Under the pieces are notes generated by a model. That model was not told the DNA's origin and did no database searches. It worked only from the letters and a program-made list of their open reading frames with translations. A program made the translations under genes and the position numbers. Shown here piece by piece: positions 16,879-23,415 of a DNA stretch of 64,000 nucleotides (position 1 is the first letter of the stretch; each line of letters starts with the position of its first letter). The DNA is taken from the NCBI GenBank assembly GCA_036489775.1, contig DASXFC010000019.1:16442-80441 (forward strand), in the 5' to 3' direction. This DNA is from Bog-473 sp036489775. Lineage in GTDB: Bacteria > Actinomycetota > Acidimicrobiia > Acidimicrobiales > RAAP-2.

Positions 16879-17631
16879 ATGAAGGCAGCCAGGCCTGACC
16901 GTGCGCTCCTGTGGCGGCGCCTGGTGGCCGAATGCATTGGCAGTGCGTTCCTGGCCACCGTCGTCATCGGTTCGGGGATCGCGGCACAGCACCTCTCGCC
17001 GGGGAACACTGGACTCGAGCTCTTCGAGAATGCCGCGGCCACGGCGGCCGGCCTCTTCGCCATCATCTTGATGTTCGGCCCGGTCTCGGGTGGGCATTTC
17101 AACCCAGTGGTCTCGCTGGTCGACGCCGCGTTCGGCGGGATGACCTGGCGTGATGTGTGCGCCTACGTGCCGGCACAAGTGGTTGGATGCGCTGGCGGCG
17201 CGGTCGTCGCCAATCTCATGTTCGGCCACCCGGCGTGGGAGATCTCGACCAAATACCGCGGGTCGTCGGCCCACTTCCTGGCCGAGATCGTGGCCACACT
17301 CGGCCTCCTGCTGGTGATCTTCGCCTTGGCCCGTACGGGTCGTTCCCAGGCGGCACCCGCGGCCGTCGGTGCCTACATCGGTGCCGCCTACTTCTTCACC
17401 AGCTCGACCAGCTTTGCCAATCCCGCCATCACCATCGGACGGATGTTCTCGAACTCGTTTGCTGGGATCGCGCCGACCTCGGTCCCGAGCTTCATCGGGG
17501 CGCAATTGGTCGGAGCGGTGCTGGCCTTCGTGCTGATCGGGGTCCTGTACCCGAGCATCACCTCATCTCAGGCCGGTGACGTCGTCCTGCCTCATTCCCC
17601 ACCGGTGGCCAACACAACGGAGGAGCGGTGA
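16879..17631 (+). CDS. Aquaporin/MIP-family channel of the ars operon (AqpS-like)
   Basis: The 250-residue membrane protein has about six helices and two half-helix motifs: HFNPVVSLVDA (NPV) and SFANPAITIGRMFS (NPA). It lies between arsI and arsC, and its end overlaps the GTG of arsC by 4 nt. MIP channels in ars operons such as Sinorhizobium AqpS let arsenite leave the cell after arsenate reduction. No ArsB or Acr3 pump is in the cluster, so the same role is likely here. The start at ATG 16879 gives MKAARPDRALLWRRLVAECI; a TTG at 16807 would overlap arsI. Confidence 0.85.
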   Translation: MKAARPDRALLWRRLVAECIGSAFLATVVIGSGIAAQHLSPGNTGLELFENAAATAAGLFAIILMFGPVSGGHFNPVVSLVDAAFGGMTWRDVCAYVPAQVVGCAGGAVVANLMFGHPAWEISTKYRGSSAHFLAEIVATLGLLLVIFALARTGRSQAAPAAVGAYIGAAYFFTSSTSFANPAITIGRMFSNSFAGIAPTSVPSFIGAQLVGAVLAFVLIGVLYPSITSSQAGDVVLPHSPPVANTTEER

Positions 17632-18032
17632 GTATCGAGCGACCCGTGGTGCTCTTCTTATGCGTGCACAACGCCGGACGATCGCAGATTGCGGCAGCCT
17701 TGCTGGCCCGAGCCGGCCCTGACCGCATCGTGATCCACTCCGCCGGGTCGGCCCCGGGCGACGCCCTCAACCCCAACGTCGTGGCCGCCATGGTCGAAGT
17801 GGGCCTCGACATCTCCGTTGAGCACCCGAAACGACTGACCGATGCCATGGCCCTCGAAGCAGACGTCATCGTCACCATGGGATGCGGTGATTCGTGTCCG
17901 GTCTACCCGGGCAAGCGCTATCTCGATTGGGAGCTCCCGGATCCGGCCGGGAAATCGCTCGAAGACATCCGTCCCATCCGCGATGAGATCGAACGGCGAG
18001 TCACGGCGTTGGTGGCTGAGCTGTTGCGCTGA
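17628..18032 (+). CDS. arsC: Arsenate reductase, LMW-phosphatase fold
   Basis: The 134-residue enzyme has the phosphatase loop CVHNAGRSQ (C-x5-R-S) near the N terminus and the general-acid DP in LPDPAGKSLEDI. A second cysteine cluster, MGCGDSCPVYPGKRYLDW, is present. It reduces As(V) to As(III), with electrons from mycothiol/mycoredoxin or thioredoxin. The CGDSCPVYPGKRY block resembles the actinobacterial enzymes. It starts at GTG 17628 within the channel gene's stop (GTGA). Confidence 0.92.
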   Translation: MSIERPVVLFLCVHNAGRSQIAAALLARAGPDRIVIHSAGSAPGDALNPNVVAAMVEVGLDISVEHPKRLTDAMALEADVIVTMGCGDSCPVYPGKRYLDWELPDPAGKSLEDIRPIRDEIERRVTALVAELLR

Positions 18033-18041
18033 GCCCTCCCG

Positions 18042-19067
18042 TCAGTCGTGGGCGCCGGACTCGTGACCCAGGTGGCCGGCTAACTCGAACTGCAGCGTCG
18101 AATGCACCACGTCAAAGTGGCCGGCCAGGCAGCCCTGGAGGTGGTCGAGTACCCGACCCGATTCCCCGCTGCTGATGCAGTCGTCAGTCACCACGATGTG
18201 GGCGGTGAGAATGGGCAGCGCCGAGGTCAGCGTCCAGGCGTGCAGGTCGTGCACCGACTCCACCTCGGGCAGCTCGAGCAGATGCCGGCGTACCTCGTCC
18301 AGGTCGATGTCGTCGGGTACGGCTTCGAGCAGGATCCGGGTGGCCGGGCGCAGCAACTGCACCGCCCCTCGGATCATCAGCACCACCACCGCCAAGGAGG
18401 CGATGGGGTCAGCCCGGTGGAAGCCGGTGGTGACGATGATGATGCCGGCCACCACCGTGCCCAAGAAGCCCCACAGGTCCGTGAGAATGTGGGTATACGC
18501 ACTCTTGATATTGAGTGAGGTCCGGTTCGCCTTCGACATGGTGTACGCCGACGCGACGTTGACCACCACGCCGAGGGCCGCCACCGTGATCAATGCGGTG
18601 CCCTGGACCGGGATCGGGTGGATGAGGCGTTCGATGGCCTCGAAGGTGATCAGTGCAGCCACGACGACCAGGGTGATCCCGTTGCCGGCAGCGGCCAGGA
18701 TCTCGGCCCGCATCATGCCGTAGGTGTGCGAGCCCGTCTCGGGCCGAGAGGCCAGCCGCATCGCCACGAAGGAGCCGGCGATGGCGCCGACATCGGCCAC
18801 CATGTGCCCAGCGTCCGAGAGCAGGGCCACCGAATGGGCGGTGAACGCCACGACCACCTCGACCACCATGAAGGACGACAGCAGGATCAGGGTGATGATG
18901 AGAGCCCGGGCGTCCATCTGCCGGGTGATCGGTCCGTGATGGTGTCCGTGACCGTGCTCGTGGCCGTGCGCTGACCGCAGGCGGTCCGGCCGGTGGTGAT
19001 CGTGATGATCGTGCCCCCGATGGTGGTCGTCCTGCTCGAGCGGGTGCACGTGCTCATGGTCGGTCAT
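18042..19067 (-). CDS. Cation diffusion facilitator (CzcD-like metal efflux)
   Basis: The 341-residue protein starts with a histidine-rich cytoplasmic stretch (about residues 4-45, with runs such as HGHEHGHGHHHG). Six membrane helices follow, including metal sites LLSDAGHMVADVGA and SAYTHILTDLWGFLG. The C-terminal domain is ferredoxin-like (LLELPEVESVHDLHAWTL). It exports Zn, Co or Cd in exchange for protons. The ATG at 19067 overlaps the stop of the ArsR/SmtB gene by 4 nt, so the repressor and the pump are coupled. Confidence 0.92.
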   Translation of the reverse strand: MTDHEHVHPLEQDDHHRGHDHHDHHRPDRLRSAHGHEHGHGHHHGPITRQMDARALIITLILLSSFMVVEVVVAFTAHSVALLSDAGHMVADVGAIAGSFVAMRLASRPETGSHTYGMMRAEILAAAGNGITLVVVAALITFEAIERLIHPIPVQGTALITVAALGVVVNVASAYTMSKANRTSLNIKSAYTHILTDLWGFLGTVVAGIIIVTTGFHRADPIASLAVVVLMIRGAVQLLRPATRILLEAVPDDIDLDEVRRHLLELPEVESVHDLHAWTLTSALPILTAHIVVTDDCISSGESGRVLDHLQGCLAGHFDVVHSTLQFELAGHLGHESGAHD

Positions 19068-19384
19068 CGGCTCGCCCCGACGTGGTCGGCATGGGACAGC
19101 ACGGCCTCGACCAGGCCGCGCACATGGGCGTCGTCGATCACGTAGTACACCCGCGTGCCCTCCCGACGGGTGCGCACCAAGCGACCCAACCGCAACTTGG
19201 CCAGGTGTTGGGAGACGCCGGCGGGCTGGGCGCCCACCACGCCAGCCAGATCGTTCACCGAGTGCTCCCCTTCGAGCAGGGCACACACGATGCGCAGGCG
19301 GGTCTCATCGCCGAGCAGCTTGAGCATCTCCACCGCTGAGTGAAGTTCCCCGGCTTCGGGAATCTGCACTATCTGCGTAGTCAC
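19064..19384 (-). CDS. ArsR/SmtB-family metal sensor controlling the CDF gene
   Basis: The winged-helix core is LLGDETRLRIVCALLEGEHS, then AQPAGVSQHLAKLRLGRLV. The C-terminal DDAHVRGLVEAVLSHADHV (D-x-H ... H-x-x-H) matches the alpha5 metal site of CzrA/SmtB-type zinc or cobalt sensors. A GTG at 19384 (106 residues) is favoured over GTG 19414. It lies 6 nt after a -10-like TACACT and inside a 26-bp palindrome, which points to a leaderless, autoregulated transcript. Confidence 0.85.
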   Translation of the reverse strand: MTTQIVQIPEAGELHSAVEMLKLLGDETRLRIVCALLEGEHSVNDLAGVVGAQPAGVSQHLAKLRLGRLVRTRREGTRVYYVIDDAHVRGLVEAVLSHADHVGASR

Positions 19385-19398
19385 GTAGGTAGTGTACC
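19368..19398 (-). promoter_or_regulatory. Interrupted palindrome and -10 box at the SmtB-like gene start
   Basis: The arms ACTATCTGCGT (19368-19378) and ACGTAGGTAGT (19383-19393) pair at 9 of 11 positions across a 4-bp centre. A minus-strand TACACT (19396-19391) lies 6 nt from the GTG. The geometry fits a 12-2-12-like ArsR/SmtB operator covering a leaderless start. Confidence 0.5.
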
Positions 19399-19460
19399 CC
19401 CAGGTCTTCGTCACCGTTGCCGATCAGCCAGACTTCCGAGCCATGGCCGAAGGACCAGCG

Positions 19461-20555
19461 ATGCCTGTCCCATTCGCTCTGTTCTCCACCATCAGGCGAG
19501 CTCGCCGGAGCCAGGGCGTCGCCGCCTTGACCCTGGCGTTGATGGTCTCGCTCGTATCCCTCGGCACCACGGCGCAGGGTGCGGCGGCCGCTACGTCGGC
19601 ACGGCACCCGGTGCTCGCCTCGATGGCCGGCTCCTACGTCTTCACCTTGAAGTTCGACGGCCTGACTCGTGGCTACCGGCTCCACGTGCCTCCGGCTGCC
19701 ATCTACGGCCAACCGCTGCCCTTGGTCCTCAACTTGCACGGCGCCACCCAGAATGGGCAGCTCGAAGAGATCACCTCGGATATGGACGCCAACGCCGACA
19801 TGAACGGCTACCTGGTGGCCTACCCCGACGGCACCCGTATCGCCAAAGTCCTCACTCCCGATCCGATCGCTAAACAAGCCCAGTACAGCTGGAATGCCGG
19901 CATGTGCTGCGGCCTGCCGGTGACCAAGCACATCGACGACGTCGGTTTCCTAGAGAAGGTGATCGCCGACATCGCGGCGCGCACGCCGGTCAACCTCCGT
20001 CGGGTGTACATGACCGGCATTTCGAACGGCGGCATGATGGCCTACGCCATGGCCGCCGAGGCCTCCGGCCACGTGGCCGCCATCGCCTCGGTGTCAGGAC
20101 AGGTCGAAATCCCGACCATTCATCCCACCCGGTCCGTACCGACCATGGAGTTCCACTCCGTCAACGATCCGATCGCGCTCTTCAATGGGACACCGAACAA
20201 GGATCCCAAACTTCGACTGTCGGTGATGGAAGGAATCGATCAGTGGGTGAAGGCGGACGGTTGCAGCAGTACTCCGCACGACGGGCCCACCATGGTCGGC
20301 GCCGCCGGATCGATCTCGGAGGGAGAGACCGCCACACTGGTGACCTACTCCCACTGCCGCGACAACGCTCAGGTCGTGCTCTGGCGTTTCACCGGGTCGG
20401 GCCATGTCTGGCCCGGCAGCACGCTGAACACGGGGCCGAAGAAGAACTGGATCCTGGCCGGGGTCGGCCGCGGCATCGTCCTGGTCAACGCCAACGAAAC
20501 GATGTGGCAGTTCTTCGAGCACTACGAGCTGCCGCTCCATTCATCGACTTCTTGA
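19461..20555 (+). CDS. Secreted PHB-depolymerase/feruloyl-esterase-like alpha/beta hydrolase
   Basis: The 364-residue protein has a Sec-type signal (positive FSTIRRARRSQG, hydrophobic VAALTLALMVSLVSLG, cleavage near AQGAAAATSA). The catalytic domain follows: PLPLVLNLHGATQNGQ, nucleophile GISNGGMMAY, acid in FHSVNDPIALF, and histidine in TGSGHVWPG. This is the LpqC/PHB depolymerase-like family of extracellular esterases. The ATG 19461 is chosen because AGGA sits 6 nt upstream; an earlier GTG (19392) would lie in the divergent operator. Confidence 0.85.
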   Translation: MPVPFALFSTIRRARRSQGVAALTLALMVSLVSLGTTAQGAAAATSARHPVLASMAGSYVFTLKFDGLTRGYRLHVPPAAIYGQPLPLVLNLHGATQNGQLEEITSDMDANADMNGYLVAYPDGTRIAKVLTPDPIAKQAQYSWNAGMCCGLPVTKHIDDVGFLEKVIADIAARTPVNLRRVYMTGISNGGMMAYAMAAEASGHVAAIASVSGQVEIPTIHPTRSVPTMEFHSVNDPIALFNGTPNKDPKLRLSVMEGIDQWVKADGCSSTPHDGPTMVGAAGSISEGETATLVTYSHCRDNAQVVLWRFTGSGHVWPGSTLNTGPKKNWILAGVGRGIVLVNANETMWQFFEHYELPLHSSTS

Positions 20556-20574
20556 AGGCCCAGCTCCGGCCTTC
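20554..20574 (+). terminator. Weak hairpin at the esterase stop codon
   Basis: GAAGGCC (20554-20560) and GGCCTTC (20568-20574) form a perfect 7-bp stem with a 7-nt loop overlapping the TGA. There is no U-tract. Confidence 0.35.
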
Positions 20575-20640
20575 CCGGCTCAGCCACCATCGGCGCTCGT
20601 CGCCTTGACCTTGACAACCGCGTCATGGCGGCACATACTC

Positions 20641-20668
20641 AACCTATCAGTTGATTAACTAACAAGTT
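20641..20668 (+). promoter_or_regulatory. Inverted repeat upstream of the ArsR-SRPBCC pair
   Basis: AACCTATCAGTT and AACTAACAAGTT, separated by GATT, match as an inverted repeat at 9 of 12 positions. The repeat ends 12 bp before the ArsR start. It is a plausible autoregulatory operator in an AT-rich island. Confidence 0.5.
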
Positions 20669-20680
20669 GAATACACGCAG

Positions 20681-21064
20681 ATGACAATCGACCCGCTGAG
20701 CCTCACTTTCGCCGCACTCGCCGACCCGACCCGCCGGGCGATCCTCGTCCGGTTGGCCGAAGGCGAGGCCACGGTGAACGAGCTGGCCGGGCCGTTCGAC
20801 ATCAGCCTGCAGGCCATCTCCAAGCACCTGAAGGTGCTCGAGGGTGCCGGCTTGATTACCCGTGGCAAGGACGCGCAGTTCCGCCCTTGCCGCTTCGAGT
20901 CGGCACCGCTCGATTCGGCCGTCAGCTGGATCGAGCAGAACCGGCAGATCTGGACCGAGCGGTTCGACCAGTTGGAAGTCCACCTGCGCAACATTCAACG
21001 AGGAAAGCTCCAAAACCAAGGCGCCCGGGCGAACCAGGCGTCGCGACGAAAGAAGGAGACATGA
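20681..21064 (+). CDS. ArsR-family regulator paired with an SRPBCC protein
   Basis: The 127-residue protein has the winged-helix core ALADPTRRAILVRLAEGEAT, then ISLQAISKHLKVLEGAGLI. Unlike the metal-sensing ArsR members it lacks cysteine pairs and metal-binding histidine clusters. ArsR genes of this type usually precede an SRPBCC/AHSA1 gene, as here, with an ATGA overlap. The C terminus is basic (RGKLQNQGARANQASRRKKE). Confidence 0.88.
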   Translation: MTIDPLSLTFAALADPTRRAILVRLAEGEATVNELAGPFDISLQAISKHLKVLEGAGLITRGKDAQFRPCRFESAPLDSAVSWIEQNRQIWTERFDQLEVHLRNIQRGKLQNQGARANQASRRKKET

Positions 21065-21516
21065 CAGTGACACCCGACACCGAACTGGGCGAGATGACCC
21101 TGACCCGGATCTGGCAGGCCCCGGCCGCCCTCCTCTTCGAGGTGATGAGCACGCCCGAGCACCTGTGCCATTTCTGGGGCCCGACCGGCGTCACCACCCC
21201 ACTGGCCAACATCACGGTCGAGCCTCGTCCTGGTGGACGTTTCGAAACCATCATGGTCAATGACGAGACGGGTGGCGAGTATCCGATGCGGGCTCAGTTC
21301 GTGGAATTCGATCCGCCGAATCGGCTGTCCTGGACCGAAGCCGGCGTGGAAGGCGGGATGCTGACCACCGTCACCTTCACCGACCTGGGCGACGGCCGAT
21401 GCGAGACCCTGACCCACCAGACCAACGTGCCGGCGCACTTCCTCTCGCCCGAAGCCCGGGAGGGGCTGGAGAGCAGCTTCGTCAAGTGCGACGCCTATGT
21501 GGCCACGCTCGTCTGA
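21061..21516 (+). CDS. SRPBCC/AHSA1-type ligand-binding protein
   Basis: The 151-residue protein has the START-like fold signature LTRIWQAPAALLFEVMSTPE, then HLCHFWGPTGVTTPL. Later elements are PGGRFETIMV and LTHQTNVP. It probably binds a hydrophobic ligand; no enzyme activity can be assigned. The start ATG 21061 overlaps the ArsR stop by 4 nt, with GGAG just upstream. A strong hairpin follows the stop. Confidence 0.85.
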   Translation: MTVTPDTELGEMTLTRIWQAPAALLFEVMSTPEHLCHFWGPTGVTTPLANITVEPRPGGRFETIMVNDETGGEYPMRAQFVEFDPPNRLSWTEAGVEGGMLTTVTFTDLGDGRCETLTHQTNVPAHFLSPEAREGLESSFVKCDAYVATLV

Positions 21517-21544
21517 TCACTCGCGTCATTCGCCCTGGTGCACA

Positions 21545-21583
21545 CCGGGGCCGGCCGCCAACGGTGCGGGCGGCCGGCCCCGG
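21545..21583 (+). terminator. Strong GC hairpin terminator
   Basis: A perfect 15-bp stem (21545-21559 with 21569-21583) and a 9-nt loop lie 29 bp after the SRPBCC stop. It lacks a U-tract but is stable enough to end transcription, as is common in high-GC actinobacteria. Confidence 0.7.
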
Positions 21584-21667
21584 CTCCCTAAAGCTCCAGC
21601 GTGCCGCGGTAAAGGGTCGGCCACACCCTTCCAAACCAACCCGCATGACCGCTATCCTCCGGGCACC

Positions 21668-22000
21668 ATGACCTGGGAACAGCGCCCCGACCACCTCTTG
21701 GAGATCGAGACCACGATGGAGGGCTCGGCGGCCGTGGTGAAGCTGGTGGGTGAGCTGGATCTGGCGTCCTCGGAGCGGCTCTTCGAGGAGTTTCGCCAGG
21801 TCATCGACAGCGGGGCGACCACGCTCGTCTGCGATGTCTCGGAGCTGGCCTTTGTCGACTCCACCGGACTGTCCATGTTCCTCATGGCCCTGAAGCGGAT
21901 GGATGCCAACGGAGGCTCGTTCGCCCTGCGGGATCCCACACCGCAGGTGCGGCGCATCCTCGACGTGGCCGGCATCCTCTCCCGGCTGGCGCCTGATTAG
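21668..22000 (+). CDS. STAS-domain anti-sigma factor antagonist
   Basis: The 110-residue protein is a single STAS domain: VVKLVGELDLASSERLFEEF, then the phosphoacceptor motif ELAFVDSTGLSMFLMALKR with serine in DSTG. In partner switching the unphosphorylated form binds an RsbW-like kinase and frees the sigma factor. The nearest kinase domain is on the opposite strand at 22.7-23.4 kb. The ATG at 21668 has no strong ribosome-binding site. Confidence 0.88.
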   Translation: MTWEQRPDHLLEIETTMEGSAAVVKLVGELDLASSERLFEEFRQVIDSGATTLVCDVSELAFVDSTGLSMFLMALKRMDANGGSFALRDPTPQVRRILDVAGILSRLAPD

Positions 22001-22039
22001 GACTGAAACGGCCCTACTGCTATTTCCACTCAATTCTGT

Positions 22040-22064
22040 GTTTGGCCCGGAGTGAGACGGGTAG
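22040..22064 (+). promoter_or_regulatory. SigB/SigF-like promoter (GTTT-N15-GGGTAG)
   Basis: GTTT at 22040-22043 and GGGTAG at 22059-22064 are separated by 15 bp, matching the actinobacterial SigB/SigF promoter class. It would transcribe a roughly 150-nt leader containing a strong hairpin before the NUDIX gene, or a short RNA ending at that hairpin. Confidence 0.45.
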
Positions 22065-22112
22065 CAATCTTGTACCCGCCAATGCACCGGACCTGTTCAG
22101 GTACGAGTGCTT

Positions 22113-22149
22113 CACAACAGCCCCGCAACTACCCGGCGGGGCTGTTGTG
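22113..22149 (+). terminator. 14-bp hairpin in the NUDIX leader (terminator or attenuator)
   Basis: CACAACAGCCCCGC (22113-22126) pairs perfectly with 22136-22149 across a 9-nt loop. It lies about 45 nt downstream of the SigB/SigF-like promoter and 70 nt before the NUDIX start. No U-tract follows. Confidence 0.6.
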
Positions 22150-22218
22150 CGTTCTGGGGTCCGGCAGGGCCGCCTCCGTGTACAACGGTGCCATGCCATG
22201 CTCGCCGACGGCGCTGCG

Positions 22219-22701
22219 ATGCCCAAGCTGAGCGCCGGGTTGGTGGCTTACCGCACGCGGCAAGGGCAGCTCGAGGTCCTGCTCGTCCATCCCGGCGGCC
22301 CGTTCTGGCAGCACAAGGACGCGCACGCCTGGTCGATCCCCAAGGGCGAATGCAATGAGGACGCCGACCCGGCCCAGGAAGCAGAGCGCGAGTTCCACGA
22401 GGAGCTCGGCATCGAGGCACCGGCGGGACCGCGGATCGACCTGGGGGTGATCAAGCAAGCCAGCGGGAAGGTGGTGCGGGCCTGGGCCGTTGATGGCAGC
22501 GCGCTCGACCTCGAGGAGCGGGGCGTGCACAGCACGGAGTTCGAAATGGAGTGGCCACCTCGCTCAGGTCGGATGCAACGATTTCCCGAAGTCGATCGGG
22601 CCGAATGGATGACCCTCGACGTGGCGCGTGGCCGGGTGGTGAAAGCGCAGGCCGCGTTGTTCGATCGATTGGTGGAGGCGGTGGGCGGATCAGCCGGCTG
22701 A
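22219..22701 (+). CDS. NUDIX hydrolase
   Basis: The 160-residue protein starts MPKLSAGLVAYRTRQGQLEV and has the NUDIX box between residues G and I of PKGECNEDADPAQEAEREF, then HEELGI. The REx2EExGU core is intact, while the first glutamate position of the box is alanine. The size and the WSIPKGE signature fit small NTP/ADP-ribose or diadenosine polyphosphate hydrolases. An ATG at 22198 is an alternative start. Its 3' end overlaps the convergent STAS-kinase gene by 12 bp. Confidence 0.88.
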   Translation: MPKLSAGLVAYRTRQGQLEVLLVHPGGPFWQHKDAHAWSIPKGECNEDADPAQEAEREFHEELGIEAPAGPRIDLGVIKQASGKVVRAWAVDGSALDLEERGVHSTEFEMEWPPRSGRMQRFPEVDRAEWMTLDVARGRVVKAQAALFDRLVEAVGGSAG

Positions 22702-23415
22702 CACCCGAGCGCCGACGCTGTCGTCGTGCAGGGTGAACCACACCGTCTTGCCCGGACCGTCGGAGGCCGGCTCGACTCCCCAGGCATCGGAGAGCAGCTC
22801 CACGATCTGAAGACCACGACCGTGCAGATCGTTCAGGCTGGGCGCACACGGAGTCGGACGCCCGCTGTCCCGGTCACTCACCCCGATCCGAACTTCCCCT
22901 GGCGCGGGAAAGGAGACCGTGACGTCAAAGTCCGAAGCAGCGTGGCGCACCGCGTTGGACGATAATTCCGACACCATCAAGACGACGGCATCCCGGACCT
23001 CGGGGTCACCATCTGGCCAGTGATCGAGCACGAATTCCCGAGCGGCCCACACCGAGACCGGCCGGGCCTCGAAGTGGCCGGTCCATTGGGCCTCGTGCGG
23101 CTCGTCCGGCGCCAGCAGCAGCACGTGGTGCAGGCCGAGCCCAGTGATGACGCGGCGCACAGTGGCGGACGCACCATGGACCGGGAGGGAACCAAAACGG
23201 CCGACCAGCCGCAGGAGCACGGCGATTCCCGTGCTGTCGGCAAAGTCGAGCTGGGCCAGATCAATGGTGACCGCAGTGGTCTGCTGGGCCACCAACGCCA
23301 CGATCTCGGGTTCGAGCCCGGGCACCGAGCCGAAGTCGAGCACACCGCTGAAGTGCGCGATCAGCTCACCGGAATCACCCGTCGTCACGGTGAGCGCGGC
23401 CGCCGGCCTGGCCAT
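22690..23415 (-). CDS. STAS domain fused to RsbW-like anti-sigma kinase
   Basis: The 241-residue protein joins an N-terminal STAS domain (about 1-105, FSGVLDFGSVPGLEPEIV and QLDFADSTGIAVLLRLVG with serine in DSTG) to a GHKL kinase domain (about 120-235). The kinase has N box VSELSSNAVRHAASDFDV, G1 VSDRDSGRPTP and G2 LHGRGLQIVELLSDAWGVE. Antagonist and kinase normally sit on separate chains. The ATG at 23415 overlaps the phosphatase stop (TAATG), so the two are coupled. The role of the fused STAS, intramolecular switch or scaffold, is inference. Confidence 0.88.
   Translation of the reverse strand: MARPAAALTVTTGDSGELIAHFSGVLDFGSVPGLEPEIVALVAQQTTAVTIDLAQLDFADSTGIAVLLRLVGRFGSLPVHGASATVRRVITGLGLHHVLLLAPDEPHEAQWTGHFEARPVSVWAAREFVLDHWPDGDPEVRDAVVLMVSELSSNAVRHAASDFDVTVSFPAPGEVRIGVSDRDSGRPTPCAPSLNDLHGRGLQIVELLSDAWGVEPASDGPGKTVWFTLHDDSVGARVSAG

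Noticed and set aside
18102..18723. Plus-strand open frames opposite the CDF gene
   Set aside because: The CDF transporter motifs are on the minus strand; the plus frames are His/Gln-rich shadows.
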